From contig JAVYIG010000405.1 in assembly GCA_035222895.1 (NCBI GenBank), forward strand, positions 304,501 through 368,500: a stretch of DNA of 64,000 nt, given 5' to 3'. Below are positions 12,926-23,744 of the stretch, in pieces. Within the stretch, counting starts at the first letter, position 1. Every line of letters begins with the position of its first letter. A program made the position numbers and the translations under genes. The notes beneath the pieces were generated by a model. It ran no database searches. It was not told the origin of the DNA and saw only the letters and a list, made by a program, of their open reading frames with translations. The stretch is from Strongylocentrotus droebachiensis. Its lineage: Eukaryota > Echinodermata > Echinoidea > Camarodonta > Strongylocentrotidae.

Positions 12926-13300
12926 AGGAGATGTTGAGAAAAAGAACAGTTGGGAGATGTAGGAATGTGAGACCCAGGAAAGTAACAAAAGCCGAGATCC
13001 TTATTGGAAGTAAATTAGTTTATCCCGCGGTATAGAGCATGCACCCAAATTGCAGAACCAGCATAGAAATTGACTTAATAAATCTCCACGGGGATGCTAA
13101 AAACTTTATCTGAAAGCTTGCCGCAATTAGATTGCAGTTCGATAGTAACAAGCAGTCACGGCATTATATGGTCCCTAATCGAGTTACGTCTGATTCTACA
13201 TCTAATTTTCACATTCTAATTTTTTTCTTCCTTACAAGCAGGCCTGAATATTAAAGCTGTAGAAAGCATTTCGCTATACCGGTAAACACCCGAGCACCAG

Positions 13301-13563
13301 GTGTGGAGGATATTCAAAACCACAGTTTGAGTCAAAGATGGGAAGCTTGGCCGGGGAACATAGAGAAAGTATCCCGTTTCGGCCTTAGAATCAATCGAGT
13401 TCAACTTCTAAACCCAACGGGGGTTTCGGGTGGAACCTTTAAGACTTATCACGAAAGACAAACAACTTACTCCCAGAGACAAACGATCCCATCACCTCAA
13501 AAACAGGTCACCACAATTGGAGATTCTCTTTCACATTACGCCAGAGGGCCAGAGTATCCACAG
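13301..13563 (+). CDS. Weak candidate internal exon, unknown protein
   Basis: A frame open from 13255 to 13668 is bounded by possible splice sites: gagcaccag at 13300 and ccacag/gtactc at 13563. It would encode VEDIQNHSLSQRWEAW onward, rich in Gln, Thr and Ser, with no recognised domain. A better acceptor (ttttttcttccttacaagcag, 13241) would bring in-frame stops in all three frames. GC content is a little above the flanks. It could be a non-coding exon or chance. Confidence 0.2.
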
Positions 13564-14587
13564 GTACTCGATTACACCCCTCACTTACCACAACCGGGTG
13601 ATGTCCAATTTCTCAGATTTCGTTCCTGTAGCCTATCTTTTATTTGGTATCTCTTTACGAACATTTAACAGTATTCTTTTCAGTCTAAAGTGAAACACGA
13701 TACGCTCATTAGAGAGGACGTAGGGAACAATTAAAGGGCAATTGACGTGATAGTTTCATCGGATTCCATTTGAACCTTCTTTCACTCCTTCATCAATATA
13801 CTCAATCTTGATATTATCAGTGTTGACAATCAGTTCTGTGCCATCAGATGTAAACTGATCAACGTGACCTACCCTTACTTTACCTTTTCGAAATTTAGGT
13901 CAGCATGGTCAAATGTTTCATAAGGAGAAGTGATAGTCGTTCGTCATGTGTCCTAATTTCCTTAAATATCTTCATCTGATCGCTAAAAAGCTTTTATTCA
14001 TGTATAGCTTTTTTAACTCAAATGCTGGTATAAGGTTTAAGGGGTCATGCCTTTACCGCATCGGACCAGTGGAACTATTTGACATAAGAATAAATTAGGT
14101 ACAGTAATAAAGTGGCAAGTGGTCTTCTCTCTCACACCAATTTGGGGAAAGACGCTTTTGGAGGACATTCAAGGATATACCCCGTTAACGCGAGAAATTC
14201 CGCATCGGTAAAACACGGGTGTTATAAAAGTGATGCTTCTGCATAGAAACTGCATAACAAAGACTTAATAAAAACCGACTTAAGGTATTGATACCCATGA
14301 TGATACCCTAGAAAAGTATTAGTTTTCGTAACGCAAAATGGGAGAATTACATGCCTTGGTTTTTTTGTTTAAATCGTTATTAATGGAAGTCAAATTGGAC
14401 AGGTCACTCTCATTTGGTTATTATGTTCGATTGCCGGTCTGGTGTCGGTCCCGTTGGTGTGGCTGGGACATATTAATTGTACTCAAATACACATTAGTGC
14501 TCTTTGAGGCTTCCTCGATTGGCAAGTCCAACAGATCTTAATGATATGCTTGCTTTCGCATTAGCTAGGTAAAATGTATCATTGATA

Positions 14588-14611
14588 CAGAGAGAGAGAG
14601 AGAGAGAGAGA
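14588..14611. repeat. Short perfect GA microsatellite
   Basis: About twelve uninterrupted GA dinucleotides. Confidence 0.85.
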
Positions 14612-15071
14612 TGCCCTCAATAATTATAAACCATTGTTCTTACGTATTTAAATAATCGGAGCAGGGATAGTCGATGGCTTACCGAGAACACGATGTGGAA
14701 TACTTTCCCTCTACTCGAAATATCCTTTAAGAGGCAAATGGCTGGATTTAAGCTTAGTGTTTCGAGAGCTTGAAATACACATTACTATGAAGAAAAAACC
14801 GCTCATGGCATAACTTTCCCTTCTTAGAGCTTTGCTATTTAAAGGTACGTCTCCAATTCGCTTTTGGGCGATTAATACTCCCCCTTCAACTTACCCAAAT
14901 GAAGCTCTGTCCGGGAATGTTTGCTCCAAAATAAATGCTTGTGGGCGATGGATTAGGAACAGAAGTGGAGAGCGTAGGTTTATAAAGAAGAGCGATTATT
15001 TTTGATCGTTTCAACTCGTGGAAAAATACATACAAATACAATCGCTTATAACAGACTTCAGAGAAGGAAGG

Positions 15072-15077
15072 GGTAGG

Positions 15078-15113
<36 letters not shown>

Positions 15114-15120
15114 AAGAGAC
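15072..15120. repeat. GA microsatellite
   Basis: A near-perfect (GA)n tract. A looser GA-rich stretch follows at 15190-15210. Confidence 0.9.
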
Positions 15121-15824
15121 ATGAATTTAAATAAACACGAAACATTTTCTTATAGTTGAAAACAATTGAAAACGAAAACAACTTAAAGGATGAGAGAGAA
15201 AGAGAGATAGAAACGGATGGTACGCGTAGAGAGATTAAAGGAATACGTCCTGGGGGTCTCAATCGTTGGAAATTGGTGCAAAAAGGTTTCAATATTTTCG
15301 TGGTAATACCCTTCCTAGACTAATATAATCCCTTCGAAAGGTTGCATGAAAGGTCACCACCGTATCTGAGCTAGATTATGTAGACAGTCTTCAGGCCAAA
15401 TCAAACTTATATGAACATAGTTTTTTCTGGTATCATCGGTTTCTTTTTTACATACCTTTTTTGGCCCTCTCAGCTTTTATCACAGAGCTCAAAGAAGAAA
15501 AGTCAAATCGTCACACGTTCAGCCATATTGACCCCCTAATGCAAGTTTTACACTTTTCTTTATGCTTTGTTTTTCCAATATGCATTTTATATAAACAGAG
15601 ATAGAAGTTGTACTTTATTGATAAAAATATGATGAAGTATAATTTGGAAATAAAAACATAATCGGTGTTTAGGGCTTTACGTGGGTGTCGTGTACTTAAA
15701 TGATGATAGTGCGGGGATAAATCCCAGCGATATAAAAAGGGAAACCACCATGTTGAGCCGCCTTGAGGAGTACAAGAGGTTGAAACAAACGAAATAAAAG
15801 CAGGAAATGGGAGGCAAGGAAGAG

Positions 15825-15892
15825 TGAGGGTGAGATAGAGAGAGAGAGGGAGAGAGATATATAAAGAGAGAGAGAGATATATATAAAGAGAA

Positions 15893-15963
<71 letters not shown>

Positions 15964-15985
15964 GAAAGAGAAGGATAGGAGGGGG
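15825..15985. repeat. Long GA microsatellite
   Basis: An interrupted (GA)n tract with ATATATAAAG insertions. The overlapping minus-strand Ser-Leu frames (up to 119 codons) are repeat translations. Confidence 0.92.
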
Positions 15986-17437
15986 AGGTATACATCGAAA
16001 ACAATTGTGTTGGTGTTTTGATATCCTTTTGTTCATCTTATCCCAACCCGATCTCTTTTCATCATCTCTCCTATAACCTTCCCCTAGAGGCTTTCATAGG
16101 GCTTTATTTTGTAGAAACGCTCTTGTTACCCGAAGTCACATCGTCACTCATCTTGAAAACCAGGAGATAACATGGAAAAACAAAGTTCCTCAAAACATGC
16201 AGAAAACATGATTTTGAGAATGTTTTTACTGAAGTTCGTCTCTGCCACGACACCCAACACACACACGAATCGTCAAAAATGAAAGAAAGAAGGAAAGTGA
16301 AAGAAAGGTGTGGATTCCAGAAGTAATCGTTAAAGATATAAGATCACAAAGGTTTGTGTTCGTGTGCACATTTTGTGATTGATATTGAGATCCCGCGGCA
16401 AACAACTTGACTTACAGGAAACATCTGCCTGCGAGGAGAACTTTGCATATCATGATTTTTGAGGCCCTTTTCCTCAGTTGAGACAACACACAAATTGGGA
16501 GGCACACTAGCTTGCTCATGTTGTGCGTTCAAATTACTACAGAATACATGAAAATAATAAATTGCTTTAATCCAGATGGATTCATGTTCCTTTTCCTTTA
16601 TCATTTTTAAACCTTTCTCCTTCTTCGTAAATCCGTCCGCTTCCTTGCCATCCACTGCTCTACATTTCCTTCACTTTCTTTCTCCATGTCCATCATCTCT
16701 CTCTTTTTAATCTCCTTTCTCTGCCTCTCACGAATGTTCTCTGTCTCTCCCATCTGTATGTCTCCCTAAAGGACAACTTTGTCATTGTTCTGCTGATGCA
16801 GATAAATGTTGAAATGTAATAAGAAAAAAATCAGACATGTCCAACCATTTCCAATTTACTGTGTGGTTATTTTTTCCTACTATGTGTTTATATTTTTCTT
16901 TCTAAACATCTTATTCCGCAATGAATACGTTGGTCGGAGTTTAATTTGATTTTTCAAACCTAAATGCATTTTCAAGGAAGCTTTTGGTAACGTGCATGTA
17001 TGCTTCTCATTGCCCCTTTTTTCTTATGTCATGTGTTTGTATGTCGGTGGGGGGGGGGGGGAGGAAGGTTGTAGAATACCAAATCTAAATTCCCTTTTTT
17101 GCGCTATCACTGCAAATCTTTGAAAGTTGTAGGATAGGATTCGTTTGACATGTTCCGAACTTCAACGTCCGTGATGAACAGAATACGAAAGTGGGAAATT
17201 AAAATGCTAATCGCGACTTTTTCGACCCGAAATGAAGGTCGTTTGTCCTCAATCCATGATTGCTGAAACGAATCCCCAAGATCAACTAATGTAAGCAATG
17301 ACATTTGGAGCCAAATACCCGGATTTGATTCCCATTGCGATGCATACACCCAGCCCTGGTTACTTTCGTTAATGCAGTTGCATGCATGTTAAGAATAACA
17401 AAAAATAAGTGTCTCATTTGCAAGTCGTTAAGATACC

Positions 17438-17441
<4 letters not shown>

Positions 17442-17470
<29 letters not shown>

Positions 17471-17471
17471 T
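17442..17471. repeat. CT microsatellite
   Basis: About fifteen perfect CT dinucleotides, 200 bases left of the retroelement. Confidence 0.88.
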
Positions 17472-17673
17472 TAATAAGATAAACGAAATACATGTATGAT
17501 TACTATTATTATCATTACTGTTTAAAATATGGAGCATTATTTTATCATACAAATATATAACTGTGTCAAACTTCCTGTAAGGAGGAATACAAAAAGTAAG
17601 GGGCATGGATCACACTAACCTTAAAGATAAAGGTATAGATTTGCTAGGTTGAGACCATGCCAATCATTTGAAC

Positions 17674-17953
17674 TAATAAAATTTAAAGAGTAGACAACGA
17701 TTTAAAATGGTTTATTGACAGGCCGACAAAATGTAGGTCAAGAGGTTGTTTACATTTTTGAGGGAAATTCACGCGCTAGGAAATGTAATACTTTGTATTA
17801 CATTGGAAGGAAATGTACAAGCGTATGTACGCTTATCAAGCAAGCGCGGAAAATACCGCCAGCAAATTAAAAATAGCACGAAGGGGCTTTCATTCTAGTT
17901 ATGGCTTTCATTTTGAATGGACAAGAAGAAAAATTTACGGAGTCTAAAACATT
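17674..17953 (+). repeat. A1: left direct repeat of the retroelement (truncated)
   Basis: These 280 bases match 23161-23440 base for base (offset 5487). It begins taataaaattt, and the base before it differs between the copies (c versus a). It contains two perfect short palindromes: atgtaata/tattacat, then aagcgt/acgctt. Beyond 17953 the sequence no longer follows A2, which marks the likely deletion point. Confidence 0.85.
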
Positions 17954-18022
17954 ATTAGAGGATTTGGATTAATACTAAAGTTAGCACTGCACTGGAATAA
18001 TTAGTTGGATATATAACGCTGA
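17954..18022. other. Junction sequence between A1 and the recombinase remnant
   Basis: This short stretch matches neither the continuation of A2 (23441 onward) nor an open recombinase frame. In-frame stops occur at 18014 and 18020. It is probably internal element sequence or filler brought next to A1 by the deletion. Confidence 0.4.
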
Positions 18023-18588
18023 ATTATTTCTTCTCGTGAGCGACCAGCGGGATTATACTCGGTTTTGGGCTGGCCTTTGTCGTTGGGCCTGATTAGAAAG
18101 GAGAGTCCATATCATTATTTTGGCCTGGTCGCACATCACACAGTGGCATCACGGCATAGGCGGGATCGAATGCTGCGTTTCACGGACGTGGCAGTCACCG
18201 GCAGTGCACCACATCGCCGGGTGAGTCTCTCTTTAAGGGAATCGAAAACTGATCCGAGGGGAAACGGTTGCACCATTTCAATACACGAAATTGAGGAGGG
18301 TAGTTGTCCCGTAAAGGCGGTCCTTAGATATTTGAAAATGCGCCCGGGAAGTGGGGAGGCTTTCTTTTGCTCATAGGTTCGCTTCCTCTCACCAGGCATG
18401 AGTTCAGTGCCATGATAAAGAGATGCATGTCATACAGAGATATGTTGGCGGCGGAGTTTTCCTCCCATTCTTTTCGTATAGGTGCGGCTACAACCGCTGC
18501 TATGGCGGGCTGCTCGGACGCCCAAATACAGCACATGGGTCGATGGGCTTCCTCCGCGCATCGCAGATATATTGATATGGTTGTTTAA
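18023..18588 (+). pseudogene. Tyrosine recombinase, C-terminal part, frameshifted
   Basis: Tyrosine recombinases cut and rejoin DNA through a covalent 3'-phosphotyrosine. In DIRS-order elements they insert the circular copy into the genome. The first frame (18023-18378) reads RDRMLRFTDVAVTGSAPHRR and ends in FFCS plus a stop. The protein continues in another frame from about 18367 with GSLPLTRHEFSAM, so one indel near 18366-18376 breaks the gene. The second part holds the box II signature HSFRIGAATTAAMAG (His codon 18466, Arg codon 18475), then GRWASSAHRRYI with the catalytic Tyr codon at 18568, and stops at 18586. The N-terminal half with the first catalytic Arg (usually in an FLRxGE-like motif) is missing, which agrees with a deletion from the left. 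No ATG was found; the frame is simply open after stops at 18014 and 18020. Confidence 0.75.
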
Positions 18589-18607
18589 ATATGAGCAATG
18601 TTGCAAA

Positions 18608-18830
18608 GTACCGTTGGGGTTGATTTGATTTGATTTGATTTGATTCGCCAGGTATACGTACAAAATATAACAGAGTGAATGATGAGGTTAACGTGTCCGG
18701 GGCCAATAATGTAAGGGTGAGGCCGCATACACAGGAATGAATATATGTACAACACACAGAGGAATAAGTCCCTCGCCTCGAAAGGTTAAATAAGCTAATA
18801 ATAATAATAGCAATAATAATAATAATGGTG
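18608..18830 (-). mobile_element. 3' end of a non-LTR retroposon with an (ATCAA)n tail, inserted in the element
   Basis: On the minus strand the sequence runs through a 3' UTR-like stretch and ends in a gaatcaaatcaaatcaaatc pentamer tail at about 18618-18643. Pentamer tails of this sort end CR1/L2-like LINEs and SINEs mobilised by them. The body to the right has an (AAT)n stretch at 18797-18825. No RT domain remains. The family assignment is inferred from the tail alone, and the right edge is uncertain. Confidence 0.45.
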
Positions 18831-18989
18831 CTACAACATGAAAATGAAAACGAAGTCAAGCAGACAACAAACATACATGCAGAACAAGAGCAAGAAAACA
18901 CTAGAAATGCAATCGTGTCACAACGATGTGCGTGCAATGCATGGCGCCGTGTTTCTACGTGTCAAACGAATGAGCTTCTCTCGCCCTAT

Positions 18990-20230
18990 CCAGAGCAATT
19001 TGTACGAAGTCTGTAGCTTCTGTGATAGTGGAGATAGGCAGGGCGAAAGAAAGGCCTCAACAGTGACCTTGATGGGATGGTAGTGACTATGCCTACGAAG
19101 TTTGAAAGAAATTGGGATAGGGGAAAGGACGTAAGGGCTCGCAAGCACTGCATGCAAAAACCAAGGGGATTTGGACGTTTAAGGGGCGAAAAGCAGTCTG
19201 AAAAAATGACGTCATAGCCGATACGTGTTAGATTCGGGCGGAAACTCGGCGGAATTCGTGTAGTGACCTTTGTTCAAATGCGATTTATTCACAATTTTCT
19301 GTGTGAACATATACTATACTTGGTATCATTCGAAAGGGCACTTCATTGTGGTCAGTTTGACACCATTGTTATCTTCGCGCAATGTATTGCACGCATTAAA
19401 CGCGCAATTATGTAATGCATAGTAAATTCATCATTTTTGGCGATTACTTTGCGCTGACATATTCGAATTTTACCAAACTTGGTAAACAGTTGTCACGTAT
19501 AAGGATACATATGTCTGCCAAGTTTCATTGATTTAGGTATAAAGATCGCCATTTTAGGGCAAGTTGAAGTTATTTCAGAATTTTCTTGAAAATGGCGAAT
19601 TTGGAGGGCAATTTTCTCAAATTTGGTCAGTGATAGGGTATATAAGCCAATTCCCAAAACTTTAGAGGGCGCTATTTATGTTGTGCAAATCCATTGGAGC
19701 GTGAAATTTGGCATGGCTATATGCAATTATGAGATAAAGATACTGTGAGATTTAAATACAAAACGGAATTCATATGAGGAAGTTATGGCAGTTTTAGATT
19801 ATTTAGGGGTCCATTTTTCAAGAACTTGAGAGATTTTTGACGAAGTCGGTTTCAGATTTGGATTTTGAGTACGAAGATGGCATTTTGAAGGTCAGGTTAT
19901 ACGTCGCAGACAAAAGAACATCTCTTAGACTATCTAGAGGAATTTGTTAGAAGTTTGTAGGATCTAGGATATCGGAGATAGGAAGGAAGAAAGAAAGGCC
20001 TTAAAATGGACCAGAAACGGACAAAATGGCGCCTGGACGGTTATGCATGAGTGATTTCGAAAATCGAAGAATGTAGTGACCTTGATGAGATGTTAGAGAC
20101 TATGCCTATGAAATTTGAAAGGAAACGGACATGAGGAAAGGGCATAATTAGTGATGACAAGCACTACGTGCAAAACGAATGTGATTTCTGGACGATAAGG
20201 AAAACCAGGAGAATATTCATGGGGCAGAAT
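18990..20230. repeat. Internal non-coding region with a diverged duplication
   Basis: Two similar stretches lie about 0.95-1.0 kb apart: 18997-19180 and 19941-20210. Both contain aatttgt..gaagt.tgta, then ggagatagg..g.a.gaaagaaaggcct, then gtgaccttgatg.gatg.ta followed by gactatgcctatgaa-type words. The spacing grows along the pair through indels. The region between (19200-19940) is non-coding and has no recognisable domain. It lies between the recombinase remnant and the hydrolase and may be intron or spacer of the retroelement, or an older repeat nested inside it. Confidence 0.55.
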
Positions 20231-20299
20231 GTGAACGAAAACAAGGCAATGACGAAGGTCGTCATTGCAACAATGGGATGTCAAGTTTAAAATTAACGC

Positions 20300-20893
20300 A
20301 TGTTCTTTGGAATACAAAATGCTGCCCAGTCCTCTTTTCTTATTTTGTCCACAGAAGTAGGCGACTCTATCGTTTTCTGGGCCCATCGCAGGGCGGAGCG
20401 GACTGGCTGCGCCGATATGGATTTGGGGACGGTCATCCATTGGGCTGGAAAGCGGGGCCTTCGCTTGGACCAAACAAACGCATGGCTAGAGTCGATTACC
20501 AGTGGCCTGACGAAGCCGACCGTTTTAGTGTTACACGTGGGCACGAATGACATGGAGGGATGTTCGAAGAGGGCGATGGCGAATGCGGTGAACAGATTAA
20601 TCACATCGAACACTGAGACGACAATAATTTGGTCTGACATCCTAGAACGGGTAGAATATAAATGCTGTAGTCCGGAAGAGCAGGAAAAATTAGACGATAG
20701 AAGGAGGGCCACGAACCGATACGCTCGCGCCTTGGCCGGCAGGAATGTGGGAAAGGCCATTCCACACCCCGACATAAGGCATAAGGATAGGGCTTTATAT
20801 AGGCCGGACGGATTGCATCTCTCCAATGAGGGTTTGGACAGGTTTATCACTGACCTGAAGGAGGGCCTGTCCTATCTCGGTTCATCCAAGTAG
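20300..20893 (+). CDS. SGNH/GDSL-type hydrolase domain protein of the retroelement
   Basis: The 197-residue frame is intact. It starts at an ATG six bases after an in-frame TAA and ends at TAG (20891). SGNH hydrolases are small serine esterases or lipases. The blocks are visible: GDS at residues 21-23 (Ser23 nucleophile), a Gly near residue 53, GTND at 81-84 (Asn83), and DGLH at 170-173 (Asp170 and His173). All four key residues are present, so the protein could be catalytically active. A pyrimidine-rich stretch ending in ccacag at 20354 precedes EVGDSIVFW, so the true coding exon more likely starts at 20355, and the first 18 residues encoded here may be intron. Such hydrolase frames are known in Ngaro-type elements; their substrate and role are unknown. 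Base composition is clearly higher in GC than the surrounding DNA. The opposite-strand frame over the same span is a shadow. Confidence 0.8.
   Translation: MFFGIQNAAQSSFLILSTEVGDSIVFWAHRRAERTGCADMDLGTVIHWAGKRGLRLDQTNAWLESITSGLTKPTVLVLHVGTNDMEGCSKRAMANAVNRLITSNTETTIIWSDILERVEYKCCSPEEQEKLDDRRRATNRYARALAGRNVGKAIPHPDIRHKDRALYRPDGLHLSNEGLDRFITDLKEGLSYLGSSK
20334..20355 (+). promoter_or_regulatory. Predicted 3' splice site before the hydrolase exon
   Basis: A pyrimidine-rich run (cctcttttcttattttgtcc) leads into acag at 20351-20354. The GDS block of the hydrolase begins two codons later. Loss of similarity to the family upstream would confirm the boundary. This is a consensus match read by eye. 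Confidence 0.5.
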
Positions 20894-20922
20894 TTAAACA
20901 ATGATAATGTTACAAAACACGT

Positions 20923-20986
20923 TGTTCTTATATTTCAATGTTCTTATAGTTCAGTGTTCTTATATTTCAGCGTTCTTATATTTCAA
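20923..20986 (+). repeat. Four copies of a 16-bp tandem repeat downstream of the hydrolase
   Basis: The unit tgttcttatatttcaa is repeated four times with single-base changes, starting at 20923, 20939, 20955 and 20971. It lies 30 bases after the hydrolase stop codon, in what would be the 3' untranslated region. Confidence 0.8.
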
Positions 20987-20989
20987 TGT

Positions 20990-22507
20990 TTAAGTCTGTT
21001 CGGGTAGCAAAGTAAATCCCGCAAAAAAGTTTGAGTCCGGCACCGCAAGATCATGTTTTTGTTGTTGGGATAAGAGTGCCTTATTTTGGGAGTAACAAAG
21101 TTGTGGAGAGTAAATAATGGTTATATGGGGCAGGTTTAGGTGGACATTGGTAAATGACCAGTTTTGCGAATGCTTCATTTCGAAATGGGCATTAACGGTT
21201 TAGTCACTTCTTTGAGGGGAATGGATTGGGCATAATGATGTGCCGGTGTTGTAGAGATAAGCTTATTACGATACTCTGTAGTCTGTTAGAGGGTTATAAA
21301 TTAGCTTAAGGGCGAAAAAGTACATGCCTGTACATGTACATTGGTTAATTTGGCTAATTGAAATGTTAATTCCACCAAAGTGTAAATAGTTAAGCATAGG
21401 TATTCCCTTAGTGCACAGAAATCGTTCATTAATTACAACAAGTTAATACGCGTCAGGGGACAAAACCTAATGAGGTATGACGTATATGTTTTCATTTACA
21501 TACAGCCAATCAGAGCCCATTGGGGGTACTGATTAATGAATATTCATATAACTATCACGAGTTGACCTTATTCGCATACGCGCAATGTAAAACAGATTAA
21601 ACCAATTAGCGCGTAGTGTGCACATTGCACACGCGCGCGCCAGTCGTTGAGAGCCGTTGGGAGGTCATAAGGAATGAATATTTATGAAGACAATGACAAT
21701 GACAATGACAATTTATTCTCATGTCACCCACATTGGGGTATTGGAGAAGGTTACAATCAGTTTGAATTTGTCAATTAAACACTGTGAAATATACAATGAT
21801 CACGCGCTAACCTTATGCGACATCGTACTATAACGATAGTTATCCAATCAGCATCGCGTATTACAATTGTTACACGCGCATGCTATTGTGTGTACACCTA
21901 TGGCATGGGCAAAATGGCCTTGCTAGCTAGTCGGATTGACAAGGTTTATGAAGGTACCTATGGCGAATTTTTGCAAATTGCCACGAAATTTCTCATGAAT
22001 ATGCATAAGGATCTGTTGCAACTACCTATGTAGGTTTTTTTTTTTTGTGAATGAACAACGTCTCGACAGTGAAACGCCCCGCCAAAGTTGGAAATCCGGT
22101 TGGAAATATTCCACCTCGCGTCAATGTGAAAACGCGTGTTGTGGCAGGCTAATTGCCCTAGAAAGTGCCCTGTAAGCTATTTTTCAACTCGAAAGGTACC
22201 TATGTAAAATGTTCACAAAAGTAGACAAATTTGGTATCTACAGCAAGTCTTATACCTGAATTTTCATTAAAATCGGGTTCTTTTGTACATCAAGATATAT
22301 TCGGGGAGATATGAGCTCGTAAAATGGACAGTGTGTGTAAAAGCCCATACCTGTTTGTGCGCCCCTTTTGTGGTGCGTTTTGAATACGCTTGGCCTCTAT
22401 GGAGATGTCCCTCAACTTATTGTAATGTGATGACAACGTTGTGATTTGGCGGCCGATCATATATAAATATATTCTCGTTTGGCGGTAATTTGTCAAATTA
22501 TGCCTCC
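20990..22507. other. Non-coding 3' internal region of the retroelement
   Basis: No convincing protein. It contains an alternating purine-pyrimidine run (acacgcgcgcgcgcc near 21630), a retroposon tail at 21690-21712, and AT-rich DNA. Probably the untranslated region between the hydrolase and B1. Confidence 0.5.
21688..21780 (-). mobile_element. 3' end of a non-LTR retroposon with a (TTGTCA)n tail
   Basis: Read on the minus strand, this ends in gagaataaattgtcattg followed by further attgtc hexamers at 21690-21712. An AATAAA-containing end with a hexamer tail is typical of CR1-like LINE and LINE-dependent SINE 3' ends. Only the last about 90 bases are suggested; the body edge is not visible. 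Confidence 0.4.
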
Positions 22508-23164
22508 AAATCACTAATCACATGGTACTGATAAGTTTATTGATCAATAATTGTCATCCGATAATTTTCGACCCCACTCAATTTTTACATGCGAGGGGGT
22601 TGCCAATGTATATTCAGTCGAATTTGTTCGCATGTCAATTCTTAGTTTTCCGGCCCCCATTCGATTTGAATGCGGGGGGACCTAGTTGTACCTACACACT
22701 TTCAAACTCAGGGTGTCACGCTTTAATCTTAGGCATCATCCGATCTTACAGGCGGAGAGGCTGGTATATATATACATCTATATTCTATAACTTTAGGCAT
22801 CACTCGATTTTATAGGCGGGGGGCTGATATAATGACTTAATGTATATAAGTTTAGCCTAGGCATCACTCGATTTCATAGGCGGGGGGCCTAGCATAACTT
22901 TAGGCATCACTCGATTTTATAGGCGGGGGGCTGATATAATGACTTAATGTATATAAGTTTAGCCTAGGCATCACTCGATTTCATAGGCGGGGGGCCTAGC
23001 ATTGCATTTGTAAGCATTTTTTATGATTCAATATATCTGTGTTATTTTGTTATGACACCCAGAAAATCAAAATGTGCAAAATAAGCGTCCATCTCAAAAT
23101 GTTAATAAAGCCACGACATAAACGCAAATTTGGTTGTTTGTTATTTTTGTTAGCCGTGAATAAT
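22508..23164 (+). repeat. B1: first copy of the B direct repeat
   Basis: Starts aaatcactaatcacatgg and matches 23745-24508 with offset 1237. One substitution was noticed (a versus t in cactttc-aactcaggg), plus the 107-bp unit difference (two here, three in B2). It ends at gccgtgaa immediately before A2, with TAAT (23161-23164) shared with the A start. An identical 97-codon open frame lies in both B copies but is not protein-like. Confidence 0.85.
22788..23001 (+). repeat. Two tandem copies of a 107-bp unit inside B1
   Basis: Units start at 22788 and 22895. Each 107-bp unit contains two versions of taggcatcactcgatttt/c-ataggcggggggc, so a roughly 30-bp motif recurs four times. A diverged copy (taggcatcatccgatcttac) precedes the array. 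Confidence 0.85.
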
Positions 23165-23744
23165 AAAATTTAAAGAGTAGACAACGATTTAAAATGGTTT
23201 ATTGACAGGCCGACAAAATGTAGGTCAAGAGGTTGTTTACATTTTTGAGGGAAATTCACGCGCTAGGAAATGTAATACTTTGTATTACATTGGAAGGAAA
23301 TGTACAAGCGTATGTACGCTTATCAAGCAAGCGCGGAAAATACCGCCAGCAAATTAAAAATAGCACGAAGGGGCTTTCATTCTAGTTATGGCTTTCATTT
23401 TGAATGGACAAGAAGAAAAATTTACGGAGTCTAAAACATTCCCACCACCTCCCCATTATCTCCACCAATAAAAGTATTTTTAGTATATTAGTGGCATAAA
23501 TTAAGTATTGCTTGGTGGTTCGAAGTAGCCAAGGTATACGTATTAGTACGGAAAGGATTTAGGGTTTCAGGTATGAAAGGTACGGATAGGGTTTATGTAA
23601 TAAATTGGTCAGTGATTTATGAAGTTAATGCAGAGCCGGGGGCATTTGGCCTGGTCGCACATCAACTTGCGTCGTGCACAAAGAAAGTGGGCCGTAGGGG
23701 AATTTTTCCCATTGGGTTTCGCCCCTACCCGGTTTTGTATGGGT
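23161..23744 (+). repeat. A2: full copy of the A direct repeat
   Basis: The first 280 bases equal A1. The remaining about 304 bases (23441-23744) have no partner at the left end, which implies A1 was cut short. The tail contains a 20-base match to the recombinase region (23645-23664 = 18119-18138) and a likely stem (gtagggg at 23694 pairing with cccctac). Confidence 0.75.

Larger units (their letters stand above)
12109..17673. other. No firm gene; microsatellites and one weak exon candidate
   Basis: Non-repetitive AT-rich DNA between four GA/CT tracts. The frame at 13255-13668 is described separately. Other frames are short and without domains. Confidence 0.5.

Noticed and set aside
15677..16036. 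Minus-strand frames of up to 119 codons rich in Ser-Leu, and similar ones over all GA/CT tracts
   Set aside because: They are direct translations of dinucleotide repeats with no protein character.
20293..20850. 185-codon minus-strand frame
   Set aside because: It is the antisense shadow of the SGNH hydrolase, whose motifs are on the plus strand.
17674..23440. A1/A2 as the long terminal repeats of an LTR retrotransposon
   Set aside because: There are no TG...CA ends, no primer-binding site or polypurine tract noticed, the second repeat is followed by a B copy, and the element encodes a tyrosine recombinase rather than an integrase.
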